From positions 1 to 58,111 of the forward strand of contig NZ_PIZU01000033.1 in NCBI RefSeq assembly GCF_002838065.1: 58,111 bases of DNA, in the 5' to 3' direction. Of the stretch, positions 36,063-45,492 are shown one piece after another (position 1 is the stretch's first letter; each line of letters opens with the position of its first letter). The notes beneath the pieces were generated by a model, which saw nothing but the letters and a program-made list of their open reading frames with translations, ran no database searches and had not been told where the DNA came from. The position numbers and the translations under genes are program-made. Source of the stretch: Mycobacterium hubeiense (GTDB taxonomy: Bacteria; Actinomycetota; Actinomycetes; Mycobacteriales; Mycobacteriaceae).

Positions 36063-37577
36063 TCAGTTGGCCTCCTGCTCACCGAGCTTGGCCCAGGCGC
36101 CGGTGCCCTGGGCGAGGCTGTTGTGCTCGCCCGCGCACGCCGGCTGCGCTGCGTTGCGGTGGTCGGGGTCGCCGGCCTGATGGGCCAGGATGGCGGCCAG
36201 GTCGCCGTGCCCGAAGCGGCCCGCGGTGGCGGCCTGCCCGAGCGCGCGGTCCACCGCGGCGGGGTCGTGCAGCGCGGCCAGATCGACGGCCTCGGCCATC
36301 TTGGCCCGGATCCGTGAGCATCCCGCGGCGGCGGCCTCGGTCAGCCACAACTCTGCGCCCCCACCCAGACTCAGGAACTGTTGTTCGGCAACAGTTGTCG
36401 GGCGTGGAGTGCGCTGCAGTGGTCCCTCCGGTTGCGGCGGGAAGTGCGCGTCGTCGATCCGCGGGTTACCGGGGGTGGTGCGGGCGTGGCGGGCCACCTC
36501 GACTGGGCCGGCGTCGCCGACATGGGTGATCACCACCTGCTCGGCGTAGGGCCGCACCCACACCGTCTGCCCGGCCAGGGTGTGCGGCACCGAATACGAG
36601 CCGTGCTCGAAGGTGATCATCGGGGTGTTGGCCGGCACCGTGCGGGTCACCCCGAACGCCGCGGTGTAGGGGTGCTCGGGCAGCGGGTGCAGCCGGGCGC
36701 GTTCCTCGGCCAGCATCTCGGCCGGGACGCGACGCGTCACCCGATGCGGGCGCGTGTTGACCTGCCGGCAGAACTCCGTGCACGCCTGTTCAAGCTCGGT
36801 GAAACTGTCGTACTCCGGCAGCAGATTCGCCGCGGTGGGCACCAGGTCGGCCTTGGCGATCTTGACCGCGTTCTCGCTGCCGCCCTTGCTGGCCGGATCG
36901 GCCGGCACGCAGGTGGCGATTGTCAGCCCGTAATGGCGGGCGAAACCCAGCATCTGGGCATTGCGCACCGGTATCCCCGCGACATGCTCGCTGGTCACCG
37001 TCTTCTCGTTGTCGGTCAACCCGTAGGTCGGCACGCCGCCGAAGACCCGCAGCGTCTGATCGATCGCGGCCATCACCGACGGCAGAGTCTTATCCAGCAG
37101 CGCCAGCACCACCCTAAACCGGCACCACGCCAGCCACGCGCAAAACAACTGTGTGCCAACACCATTCACGCGTGGGCCGTCACCGAAATCGTATTGGAAC
37201 CACATCCCCGGCTCCGGGATCCACGGCCGATGCACCCGCCGACGCCCGGCCCGATACGCCGCCTTGACCTGCGCGACCGCCCGCCGGGTGGTGCGCTCAG
37301 AACCGGTGTATCCCAACGCGATCAGCTTCTCGTGGGCCACATCGGCGCGGACCTTGCCACGCGAACGCTCGACCCACTCCTCCAGCTTCTCCAGATACGG
37401 ATCCACCAACATCTCCCGCCGCGCCGGGCGCCCCGGCGCCAGCTCGCCGCGCTCCCGCGCGGCCACATACTCGGCGACGGTGTGATGCGAACACCCCGCC
37501 AGCTCCGCAGCATCACGAAACGAACCGGTCAAGTCATAGGCTTCCAGAATTTCCATGATCTCCTCGGCAGACTTCAC
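36063..37577 (-). CDS. istA: IS21 transposase IstA
   Basis: A 504-residue DDE transposase. Residues 1-50 carry a helix-turn-helix (SFRDAAELAGCSHHTVAEYVA). The catalytic residues are the Asp in WFQYDFGDG, the Asp in GLTDNEKTV and the Glu in ASKGGSENAVKIAK. The C-terminal beta-barrel-like part follows (SYSVPHTLAGQTVWV). It is full length and free of stops, so the element looks active. Confidence 0.93.
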   Translation of the reverse strand: MKSAEEIMEILEAYDLTGSFRDAAELAGCSHHTVAEYVAARERGELAPGRPARREMLVDPYLEKLEEWVERSRGKVRADVAHEKLIALGYTGSERTTRRAVAQVKAAYRAGRRRVHRPWIPEPGMWFQYDFGDGPRVNGVGTQLFCAWLAWCRFRVVLALLDKTLPSVMAAIDQTLRVFGGVPTYGLTDNEKTVTSEHVAGIPVRNAQMLGFARHYGLTIATCVPADPASKGGSENAVKIAKADLVPTAANLLPEYDSFTELEQACTEFCRQVNTRPHRVTRRVPAEMLAEERARLHPLPEHPYTAAFGVTRTVPANTPMITFEHGSYSVPHTLAGQTVWVRPYAEQVVITHVGDAGPVEVARHARTTPGNPRIDDAHFPPQPEGPLQRTPRPTTVAEQQFLSLGGGAELWLTEAAAAGCSRIRAKMAEAVDLAALHDPAAVDRALGQAATAGRFGHGDLAAILAHQAGDPDHRNAAQPACAGEHNSLAQGTGAWAKLGEQEAN

Positions 37578-37669
37578 TCATCCCCTCCTCGGGAACTGAA
37601 CAACGGTTGGCGCCGTTCAGCGCACCCGAGGAGGGGCCCCGCACCCCGTAGGCGCGCGGGACGAACAAC

Positions 37670-37771
37670 AAGTCAGGTGGGCAGATCTCGTGACCGCCAG
37701 CGGGCAGTTTTCATGACCGCCAGCGGGCACTTATATGGCCGTCACTGGGCATTTTTCCGTGGCCGCCGACA
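37670..37771. repeat. Right terminal repeat array of the IS21 element
   Basis: Four GGGCA marks (inverse of TGCCC) end at 37683, 37706, 37729 and 37751, spaced 23, 23 and 22 bp. The outer tip reads inward TGTCGGCGGCCACGGAAAAA against TGTCAAGGGACATGAGAAGT at the left end. Confidence 0.85.
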
Positions 37772-37804
37772 AATTATTCAGCCGACGCGACTAGTTTCCG
37801 AAGT

Positions 37805-38659
37805 GTGCGCTTCGCCTTCAAAACCTCACCGCAGAACACCACCTGGGCCGACATGCTGGCCGTCTGGCAGGCCGCCGACGACATCGACATCTACGAGTCC
37901 GGCTGGACCTTCGACCACTTCTATCCGATCTTCTCCGACTCCACCGGCCCGTGTCTGGAGGGCTGGATCACGCTGACGGCGCTGGCGCAGGCCACCCAGC
38001 GGCTACGCGTCGGCGTGCTCGTCACGGGCATTCACTACCGCCATCCCGCGGTGCTGGCCAATATGGCGTCGGCGCTGGACATCGTCTCGAACGGACGGCT
38101 GGAGCTCGGCATCGGCGCCGGCTGGAACGAAGAGGAATCCGGCGCGTACGGCATCGAACTCGGCAGCATCAAGGAACGCTTCGACCGGTTCGAAGAGGCC
38201 TGCCAGGTGTTGATCGGCTTGCTGAGCCAGGACACGACGACGTTCGACGGGAAGTTCTATCAATTGAGGGATGCCCGCAACGAGCCGAAGGGCCCGCAGC
38301 AGCCGCATCCCCCGATCTGCATCGGCGGCAGCGGCGATAAGCGCACGCTGCGCATCACGGCGCGCTATGCCGACCACTGGAATTTCGTCGGCGGGCCGCC
38401 CGAGGAGTTCGCCCGCAAGCGCGAGGTGCTCAAGGCCCATTGCGCCGACATCGGTCGTGATCCGAAGGAGATCACGCTGTCCGCGCATGTGCGGCTCGGT
38501 GAGGACCGCGATTACGCCAAGGTGGTCGACGAGGCCGCCGCGCTGGGCGCCGAGGGTCTGGATCTGGCGATCATCTACCTGCCGCCGCCGTATGACCCAG
38601 CGGTGCTGGAGCCATTGGCCGAGGCGATCAAGGATTCGGGCCTGGTAACGGTTCGATAA
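37805..38659 (+). CDS. LLM-class F420-dependent oxidoreductase
   Basis: A 284-residue TIM-barrel enzyme of the luciferase-like family from the GTG at 37805. Markers are WTFDHFYPIF near residue 34, LRVGVLVTGIHYRHPAVLANM, NGRLELGIGAGWNEEE and PPICIGGSGDKRTLRITARYADHWN, the cofactor-contact regions. Mycobacterial members use F420 rather than FMN; the substrate is unknown. The IS21 element ends 34 bp upstream, so its native promoter may have been displaced. Confidence 0.87.
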   Translation: MRFAFKTSPQNTTWADMLAVWQAADDIDIYESGWTFDHFYPIFSDSTGPCLEGWITLTALAQATQRLRVGVLVTGIHYRHPAVLANMASALDIVSNGRLELGIGAGWNEEESGAYGIELGSIKERFDRFEEACQVLIGLLSQDTTTFDGKFYQLRDARNEPKGPQQPHPPICIGGSGDKRTLRITARYADHWNFVGGPPEEFARKREVLKAHCADIGRDPKEITLSAHVRLGEDRDYAKVVDEAAALGAEGLDLAIIYLPPPYDPAVLEPLAEAIKDSGLVTVR

Positions 38660-38718
38660 CGGTCAGCAATCAGCTAGCTACGCCGCGTGTGAGGTGTCAA
38701 TGCCGGTCGATCGAATCG

Positions 38719-38859
38719 TTAGACGCCGTAGCGAAGTAGCTCGTCGGCGGTGATCAGACGTTCGTTGCGGGCCGGAAATTCGCGGCTCTTTACTGGATGA
38801 CGGAACAATGACCAGGCGATTCGACCCACCCGTGACCGGGTTAGCGGGTTGATGTACAC
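38719..38859 (-). CDS. Small hypothetical protein in the gltD downstream gap
   Basis: A 46-residue basic protein read from the GTG at 38859, with AGGAG 8 bp upstream; a GTG at 38868 in frame would overlap that site. It reads MYINPLTRSRVGRIAWSLFR, then HPVKSREFPARNERL, then ITADELLRYGV. The regular protein-like make-up and good ribosome site argue that it is real. It is the only candidate in the 370-bp gap 38660-39029; Rv3857c occupies this position in M. tuberculosis, but I cannot show homology. Confidence 0.5.
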   Translation of the reverse strand: MYINPLTRSRVGRIAWSLFRHPVKSREFPARNERLITADELLRYGV

Positions 38860-39029
38860 GGTGATCACTCCTGCGGTTTGGCAATAGCTGAACCTAAGCC
38901 CTACGTTACCGCAGAGCTCTCATGAAGTCATTAGAAACCTGGAGCCCGGCAAACAGTGTTAGGCGCGCCGACAAATCATCTGATGTTTTTCATGAGGCTG
39001 CAGTGACGCAAGGGGTTTGATGAACGCCC

Positions 39030-40496
39030 CTACCGCTGCGGCACCGCGGTGGGTTTGATCGGCGCCGGAAGCGCCGTCCGACCCATCAGATACCGGTCGA
39101 CGGCCGACGCCGCGGCCCGGCCCTCCGCGATCGCCCACACGATCAGCGACTGACCCCGGCCCATGTCGCCGGCGACGTATACGCCGGGCACCGAGGTCGC
39201 GAAGTTGTCATCGCGCGCGACGTTCCCGCGGTCGGTGAACTCCACACCGAGATCGGTCAGCAGACCCTCCCGCTCCGGCCCGACAAAGCCCATCGCCAGC
39301 AGCACCAGGTCCGCGTCCATCTCGAAGTCGGTGCCCTCGACCTTGACGAATTTGCCGTTCTCCATGCGCACTTCGTGCCCGCGCAGGCCGACGACATGCC
39401 CGTCGCGCCCGAGGAACTCCTCGGTGTTGACGGAGTACACCCGCTCGCCGCCCTCCTCGTGCGCCGAGGACACCCGGAACATCAACGGGTAGACGGGCCA
39501 CGGCGTGGATTCCGCGCGGGTGTCCGGCGGTCGCGGCATGATCTCGAACTGGTGCACGCTGACGGCACCCTGGCGGTGCACGGTGCCCAGGCAGTCGGCG
39601 CCGGTGTCGCCGCCGCCGATGATGATGACCTTCTTGCCCTTCGCATGGATGGGCGGCAGGCCTTCCTCGTCGACCACCGGATCGCCCTGCTGTACCCGGT
39701 TGGCCCACGGCAGGAACTCCATCGCCTGATGGATGCCGTCCAGCTCGCGACCGGGGATCGGCAAGTCGCGCCACGCCGTCGCGCCGCCCGCGAGAACCAC
39801 CGCGTCGAACTGGCTCCGCAACTCCGAAGCGGTGATGTCGACGCCGACGTTCACGCCGGGCCGGAACTCGGTGCCCTCGGCGACCATCTGCTCCAGCCGA
39901 CGGTCGATGTGGCGCTTCTCCATCTTGAATTCCGGGATGCCGTAACGCAGGAGACCGCCGATGCGGTCGTCGCGCTCGAACACCGTCACCGAGTGCCCGG
40001 CGCGGGTGAGCTGCTGCGCGGCGGCCAGGCCGGCGGGGCCGGACCCGACGACGGCGACGGTCTTGCCGGTCCGCACGTTCGGCGGCAGCGGCACCACCCA
40101 GCCTTTGTCGAAGGCGTTGTCGATGATCTCGACCTCGATCTGCTTGATCGTGACCGGATCCTGGTTGATGCCCAGCACACACGACCCTTCACACGGCGCC
40201 GGGCACAGCCGCCCGGTGAATTCCGGGAAGTTGTTGGTGGCGTGCAGCCGCTCGATCGCGTCGCGCCAACGGTCGGTGCGCACCAGATCGTTCCACTCGG
40301 GAATCAGGTTCCCGAGCGGGCAGCCGTTGTGGCAGAACGGGATCCCGCAATCCATGCAGCGGGTGGCCTGCTGTTGCAGCTTGTCGTGGGAGAAGTCTTC
40401 GTAGACCTCTTTCCAGTCGCGCAGCCGCAGCGGGACCGGCCGCCGTTGCGGGGTCTCGCGTTGGGTGTACTTGAGGAAGCCGCTGGGATCAGGCAC
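39030..40496 (-). CDS. gltD: Glutamate synthase small subunit GltD (Rv3858c ortholog)
   Basis: The 488-residue beta subunit takes electrons from NADPH and passes them to GltB. Two 4Fe-4S clusters are held by cysteines C47, C50, C55, C59 and C98, C102, C106 (CMDCGIPFCHNGC and CPAPCEGSC). GSGPAG near residue 147 binds FAD and GGGDTG near 290 binds NADPH. The start is GTG 40496, overlapping the gltB end by 8 bp. Length equals that of M. tuberculosis GltD. Confidence 0.95.
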   Translation of the reverse strand: MPDPSGFLKYTQRETPQRRPVPLRLRDWKEVYEDFSHDKLQQQATRCMDCGIPFCHNGCPLGNLIPEWNDLVRTDRWRDAIERLHATNNFPEFTGRLCPAPCEGSCVLGINQDPVTIKQIEVEIIDNAFDKGWVVPLPPNVRTGKTVAVVGSGPAGLAAAQQLTRAGHSVTVFERDDRIGGLLRYGIPEFKMEKRHIDRRLEQMVAEGTEFRPGVNVGVDITASELRSQFDAVVLAGGATAWRDLPIPGRELDGIHQAMEFLPWANRVQQGDPVVDEEGLPPIHAKGKKVIIIGGGDTGADCLGTVHRQGAVSVHQFEIMPRPPDTRAESTPWPVYPLMFRVSSAHEEGGERVYSVNTEEFLGRDGHVVGLRGHEVRMENGKFVKVEGTDFEMDADLVLLAMGFVGPEREGLLTDLGVEFTDRGNVARDDNFATSVPGVYVAGDMGRGQSLIVWAIAEGRAAASAVDRYLMGRTALPAPIKPTAVPQR

Positions 40497-43400
40497 TGGC
40501 AGCCGCCATGATCGCTTTGTCGACGTCCTCGCCCGTTACTTTGGCCTGGGCGATCGCCTGCAACACCCGCTTGAAGTCGCGCGGCATCACCTTCACGAAA
40601 TTCTTCAGCTCATTCTCCCAGTCGGCGAGGACGCGTTGTCCCACAGCCGAATCCGTGGCATCGACATGGGCCTGGATCATGCCCCGCAGCCACTCGACGT
40701 CCTCGTCGTCGAGCGCATCCAGGTCCACCATCTCGGCGTTCAGGTTCTGCGGGAACGTGCCCGCGGGGTCGTAGACATAGGCCACGCCACCGGACATGCC
40801 CGCCGCGAAGTTGCGGCCGGTGGCTCCCAGGATGACCACCTTGCCGCCGGTCATGTACTCGCAGCCGTGGTCGCCGACGCCCTCCACAACAGCGTGCGCA
40901 CCGGAGTTACGCACCGCGAAGCGCTCGCCGACCACACCGCGCAGGAACATCTGCCCGCTGGTCGCGCCGAACAGGATCACGTTGCCCGCGATGATGTTTT
41001 CCTCGGCGACGAAGTCGGCCGGCGCGTTATCCGACGGGCGCACCACGATGCGACCACCCGACAAGCCCTTGCCCACATAGTCGTTGGCGTCGCCGTACAC
41101 CCGCAGTGTGATACCCCGCGGCAGGAAGGCGCCCAAGCTGTTGCCCGCCGAGCCGTCGAACGTGATGTCGATGGTGCCGTCCGGCAACCCTTGGCCACCA
41201 TAGGCTTTGGTCACCTCGTGGCCGAGCATGGTGCCGACGGTGCGGTTGGTGTTCGCGATGGTCGTCGAGAAACGCACGGGCGTCCCCGAATCCAGGGCCT
41301 CGCGACACATCACGATCAGCTGTTGGTCGAGCGCCTTGTCCAAGCCGTGGTCCTGGCTGGAGCTGCAGTACAGGTCCTGGTTCATGAACGCCGACTCGGG
41401 CTCGTGCAGCACCGGCGACAGGTCCAGCTTGTAGGCCTTCCAGTGCTCGGCGGCCTTGGTGGTGTCCAGCGCGCCGACCTGGCCGACCATCTCGTTGACG
41501 GTGCGGAAGCCCAACTGCGCCATCATTTCCCGGACTTCCTCGGCGATGAACATGAAGAAGTTCTCGACGAATTCCGGCTTGCCCGTAAAGCGCTCACGCA
41601 GCACCGGGTTCTGGGTGGCCACCCCCACCGGGCAGGTGTCGAGGTGGCAGACCCGCATCATGATGCAGCCCGACACCACCAACGGAGCGGTGGCAAATCC
41701 GAACTCCTCGGCGCCCAGCAGCGCCGCGATCACCACGTCGCGACCGGTCTTGAGCTGACCGTCGACCTGCACCACGATGCGGTCGCGTAACCCGTTGAGC
41801 AGAAGCGTCTGCTGCGTCTCGGCCAGGCCCAGCTCCCACGGTGCGCCGGCGTGCTTCTGCGACGTCAACGGCGTGGCGCCGGTGCCGCCGTCATGGCCGG
41901 AGATCAGCACGACGTCGGCGTGCGCTTTGGACACCCCGGCGGCGACGGTGCCGACCCCGATCTCAGAGACCAGCTTGACGTGCACGCGGGCCTGCGGATT
42001 GGCGTTCTTCAGGTCGTGGATCAGCTGTGCCAGATCCTCGATCGAGTAGATGTCGTGGTGCGGCGGAGGCGAAATCAGGCCCACACCCGGAGTGGAATGG
42101 CGCACCTCGGCCACCCACGGGTACACCTTGTTGCCCGGAAGCTGGCCGCCCTCACCGGGTTTCGCGCCCTGGGCCATCTTGATCTGGATGTCGGTGCAGT
42201 TGGTCAGGTAATGGCTGGTGACACCGAACCGGGCCGACGCCACCTGTTTGATCGCGCTGCGCCGCCAGTCACCGTTCTCGTCGCGCTCGAAGCGGCTGAC
42301 GTGCTCGCCGCCCTCACCCGAATTCGACCGGCCGCCAAGTCGGTTCATCGCGATGGCCAGCGTCTCGTGCGCTTCGGCGGAGATCGAGCCGTAGCTCATC
42401 GCGCCGGTGGAGAACCGTTTGACGATCTCACTGGCCGGCTCGACTTCCTCGAGCGGCACCGGCGGGCGCACGCCCTCCTTGAACTTCAATAGCCCACGCA
42501 GCGAGGCCATCCGCTCGCTCTGGTCGTCGACGAGCTTGGTGTACTCCTTGAAAATCGAGTACTGCCCGGTGCGGGTGGAGTGCTGCAGCTTGAACACCGT
42601 GTCCGGGTTGAACAGGTGGTATTCGCCCTCGCGGCGCCACTGGTACTCACCGCCGACCTCGAGTTCGCGGTGCGCCCACTCGTCGGGCCGATCCAGGTAG
42701 GCCAGCTCGTGCCGGGCGGCGACGTCGGCGGCGATGTCGTCGAGATCGATTCCGCCAGTGGCACAGGTCAGGCCGGTGAAGTACTCGTCGAGCAGCTGCT
42801 GCGACACCCCGACAGCCTGGAAGAGCTGTGCGCCGGTGTAGGAGGCCAGCGTCGAGATGCCCATCTTGGACATCACTTTCAGCACACCCTTGCCAGCGGC
42901 CTTGACGTAATTGGCCTTGGCCTGGTCGCTGGTCATCCCGGTGATCACGCCACGGTCGACCATGTCCTCGATCGACTCGAACGCCATGTAGGGGTTGATG
43001 GCCGCCGCGCCGAAGCCGACCAGGCAGGCCATGTGGTGCACCTCGCGGGCGTCGCCGGATTCGACGACCAGGCCGACCTTGGTGCGGGTGCGTTCGCGGA
43101 CCAGATGGTGGTGCACCGCCGAAACGGACAGCAGCGACGGGATCGGCGCCATCGTCTCGTTGGATTCCCGGTCGGAGAGCACGATGATGCGCGCACCGTC
43201 GCGAATCGCCTCCGACACATTGGCGCGGACGTTGTCGAGCGCCTCTTTCAGACCCTGGCCGCCCCGGTTCACCGGGTACAGGCAACGGATCACGGCGGCC
43301 CGCATCCCGTGCTTGTGGCCGCGGACCTCATGATCGGGGTCGACGCAGATGAGCTTGGACAGCTCGGCATTGCGCAGGATCGGCTGCGGCAACACGATCT

Positions 43401-45069
43401 GGCGACATGAATCCGGCGTCGGGTTCAGCAGGTCGCCCTCCGGGCCGACGGTGCCCTGCAGGCTGGTCACCACCTCTTCGCGGATGGCGTCCAGCGGCGG
43501 GTTGGTCACCTGGGCGAACAACTGCTGGAAGTAGTCGTAGAGCATCCGCGGCCGCTGCGAGAGCACGGCGACCGGGGTGTCGGTGCCCATCGAGCCGATC
43601 GGCTCGACGCCGGTGCGCGCCATCGGCGCGACCAGCAGGTTGAGCTCCTCGTAGGTGTAGCCGAACGCCTGCTGGCGCAGCACGACCCGGTGATGCGGCA
43701 TGCGCACGTAATCGCCCGGCGGCAGCTCGTCGAGGTGGAACAGGCCCGCCTCCAGCCACTCCTGGTACGGGTGCTCGGCGGCCAGCTCGGCCTTGATCTC
43801 CTCGTCGTCGACGATGCGGCCCTGCGCGGTGTCGACCAGGAACATGCGGCCGGGCTGCAGCCGCATCTTCTTGACGACGGTGGACGGGTCGAGGTTGAGC
43901 ACACCGGCCTCCGATGCCATCACCACCAGGCCGTCCTTGGTCACCCAGATGCGCGACGGGCGAAGGCCGTTGCGGTCGAGCACCGCGCCGATCACCGTGC
44001 CGTCGGTGAACGTCATCGACGCCGGGCCGTCCCAGGGCTCCATCAGCGACGCGTGGTACTGATAAAAAGCCCGCCGGGCCGGGTCCATCGACTCGTGGCG
44101 CTCCCAGGCCTCGGGGATCATCATCAGCACGGCGTGCGGCAGGCTGCGCCCGCCGAGGTGCAGAAGCTCGAGCACCTCGTCGAAGCGCGCGGTGTCCGAC
44201 GCGCCCGGGGTGCAGATCGGGGAGATCTTCTCCAAGCCGTTGGGGCCGAACACGTCGGTTTTGATCAACGCCTCGCGGGCGCGCATCCAGTTCTCGTTGC
44301 CGGTGACGGTGTTGATCTCACCGTTATGGGCGATCCGGCGGAACGGATGGGCCAGCGGCCACGACGGGAAGGTGTTGGTCGAGAAACGCGAGTGCACGAT
44401 GCCCAGCGCGCTGGTCAGCCGCTCGTCCTGCAGGTCGAGGTAGAACGCCTTGAGCTGCGGCGTGGTGAGCATGCCCTTGTAGACGAAGGTCTTGCCGGAA
44501 AGGCTTGGGAAGTAAACGGTTTCGCGACCGGGGCCGTCCTGGCCGGGTCCCTTGGTGCCCAGTTCGTGTTCGGCGCGCTTGCGCACCACGTAGGCGCGGC
44601 GCTCCAGGTCCATGCCGGAGGCGCCGCCCATGAAGACCTGGCGGAATGTCGGCATCGCATCGCGGGCCAGCGCGCCCAGCGACGAGTCATCGGTGGGCAC
44701 TTCGCGCCAGCCGAGCACCTGCAGGCCCTCGGCCTCGGCGATCTTCTCCACCGCTTCGCAGGCCTGCGCGGCGTCCTTGGACGACTGCGGCAGAAACGCC
44801 ATGCCGGTGGCGTAGCTGCCCTCCGGCGGCAGCTCGAACTCGACGACCGACCGAAGGAACGCGTCGGGAACCTGCAGCAGGATGCCTGCGCCGTCGCCGG
44901 TGTGCGGTTCGGCGCCCTGGGCACCGCGGTGCTCCAGGTTCACCAAGGCGGTGATCGCCTTGTCGACGATGTCGCGGCTGCGACGGCCGTGCATATCAGC
45001 CACCATCGCCACGCCGCACGCGTCGTGCTCGAACGCGGGGTTGTACAGCCCTTGTTTACGGGGCGTCAT
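40489..45069 (-). CDS. gltB: Glutamate synthase large subunit GltB (Rv3859c ortholog)
   Basis: The 1526-residue alpha subunit makes two glutamates from glutamine and 2-oxoglutarate. The N-terminal glutaminase has its nucleophile at C18 (DACGVAM) after a 17-residue propeptide. The FMN synthase domain carries the 3Fe-4S ligands in CIMMRVCHLDTC (C-x5-C-x4-C), and the last 250 residues form the GXGXG beta-helix domain. I chose the ATG at 45069 (GGTAGG at good spacing) over a GTG at 45075. It is co-transcribed with gltD. Confidence 0.95.
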   Translation of the reverse strand: MTPRKQGLYNPAFEHDACGVAMVADMHGRRSRDIVDKAITALVNLEHRGAQGAEPHTGDGAGILLQVPDAFLRSVVEFELPPEGSYATGMAFLPQSSKDAAQACEAVEKIAEAEGLQVLGWREVPTDDSSLGALARDAMPTFRQVFMGGASGMDLERRAYVVRKRAEHELGTKGPGQDGPGRETVYFPSLSGKTFVYKGMLTTPQLKAFYLDLQDERLTSALGIVHSRFSTNTFPSWPLAHPFRRIAHNGEINTVTGNENWMRAREALIKTDVFGPNGLEKISPICTPGASDTARFDEVLELLHLGGRSLPHAVLMMIPEAWERHESMDPARRAFYQYHASLMEPWDGPASMTFTDGTVIGAVLDRNGLRPSRIWVTKDGLVVMASEAGVLNLDPSTVVKKMRLQPGRMFLVDTAQGRIVDDEEIKAELAAEHPYQEWLEAGLFHLDELPPGDYVRMPHHRVVLRQQAFGYTYEELNLLVAPMARTGVEPIGSMGTDTPVAVLSQRPRMLYDYFQQLFAQVTNPPLDAIREEVVTSLQGTVGPEGDLLNPTPDSCRQIVLPQPILRNAELSKLICVDPDHEVRGHKHGMRAAVIRCLYPVNRGGQGLKEALDNVRANVSEAIRDGARIIVLSDRESNETMAPIPSLLSVSAVHHHLVRERTRTKVGLVVESGDAREVHHMACLVGFGAAAINPYMAFESIEDMVDRGVITGMTSDQAKANYVKAAGKGVLKVMSKMGISTLASYTGAQLFQAVGVSQQLLDEYFTGLTCATGGIDLDDIAADVAARHELAYLDRPDEWAHRELEVGGEYQWRREGEYHLFNPDTVFKLQHSTRTGQYSIFKEYTKLVDDQSERMASLRGLLKFKEGVRPPVPLEEVEPASEIVKRFSTGAMSYGSISAEAHETLAIAMNRLGGRSNSGEGGEHVSRFERDENGDWRRSAIKQVASARFGVTSHYLTNCTDIQIKMAQGAKPGEGGQLPGNKVYPWVAEVRHSTPGVGLISPPPHHDIYSIEDLAQLIHDLKNANPQARVHVKLVSEIGVGTVAAGVSKAHADVVLISGHDGGTGATPLTSQKHAGAPWELGLAETQQTLLLNGLRDRIVVQVDGQLKTGRDVVIAALLGAEEFGFATAPLVVSGCIMMRVCHLDTCPVGVATQNPVLRERFTGKPEFVENFFMFIAEEVREMMAQLGFRTVNEMVGQVGALDTTKAAEHWKAYKLDLSPVLHEPESAFMNQDLYCSSSQDHGLDKALDQQLIVMCREALDSGTPVRFSTTIANTNRTVGTMLGHEVTKAYGGQGLPDGTIDITFDGSAGNSLGAFLPRGITLRVYGDANDYVGKGLSGGRIVVRPSDNAPADFVAEENIIAGNVILFGATSGQMFLRGVVGERFAVRNSGAHAVVEGVGDHGCEYMTGGKVVILGATGRNFAAGMSGGVAYVYDPAGTFPQNLNAEMVDLDALDDEDVEWLRGMIQAHVDATDSAVGQRVLADWENELKNFVKVMPRDFKRVLQAIAQAKVTGEDVDKAIMAAASA

Positions 45070-45492
45070 TCCCACCTACCTTTTTCCGCACGCCTTCTCA
45101 GAGCTTCTGCATGCAACCGTCGATTGACGGCCCTTTTGAGCGTTAGCCGACTTGGCGGTGGGGGTGCCTTCGTGCAGCACTGAACGACGGCCCTATGCCA
45201 CTCGCCGCAAGTGGAGAAAACGATATGACAAACACCGCCTGACATGCCAACTTAGTCGAACCTAACTATACTCGCCGGGCGCGACGTGCCGGCTGCCGTC
45301 GGCGCGCGCCCGCTGAAGCGGATACCGTTGCCGCCGTTGCCTTTTCAAGGCCGGGCCGGGCCGGGGCGTCGGGTGCACGGCACATGGCGTCTGTTGCCAA
45401 GACTCTAATCAAGTTTGCTGTGATATGCGTCTCTACCGTCTTTGTGCTGGTAATCGGCTCATAGCAGCTTTGCGCAAAGCTTAGTCAGATTC
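45070..45492. promoter_or_regulatory. gltB upstream region; no gene seen
   Basis: This 423-bp gap lies between gltB and the CPH ATPase, both on the minus strand. It should hold the gltB promoter and the ATPase 3' end signals. An iron-box-like stretch on the minus strand at 45247-45265 (TTAGGTTCGACTAAGTTGG) matches 13 of 19 bases of the IdeR consensus; this is weak and untested. A 26-codon hydrophobic frame at 45384-45464 has no ribosome site. Confidence 0.25.

Larger units (their letters stand above)
34891..37771. mobile_element. Complete IS21-family insertion sequence, 2881 bp, with 6-bp target duplication
   Basis: The element runs from 5'-TGTC at 34891 to GACA-3' at 37771 and carries istA, a small gene and istB, all on the minus strand. 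It is flanked by the direct repeat AATTAT (34885-34890 and 37772-37777), within the 4-8 bp range of IS21. Both ends carry arrays of TGCCC units spaced 22-23 bp, the expected IstA sites. It lies in the gap between the antiporter and the luciferase-like gene and breaks no visible gene. Intact genes and a perfect duplication suggest recent insertion. Confidence 0.9.

Noticed and set aside
36381..37976. 531-codon plus-strand frame across the IS21 end
   Set aside because: Antisense shadow of istA running over the element boundary; not protein-like.
43690..45183. Long plus-strand frame antisense to gltB
   Set aside because: High-GC shadow of a well-conserved gene; Arg/His-rich composition and no ribosome site.
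45247..45265. IdeR-box-like stretch upstream of gltB
   Set aside because: Only 13 of 19 matches and no known IdeR control of gltB; noted only within the gap entry.
45384..45464. 26-codon hydrophobic frame (MASVAKTLIKFAVICVSTVF...)
   Set aside because: No ribosome site and too short to judge; might be a small membrane peptide but unsupported.
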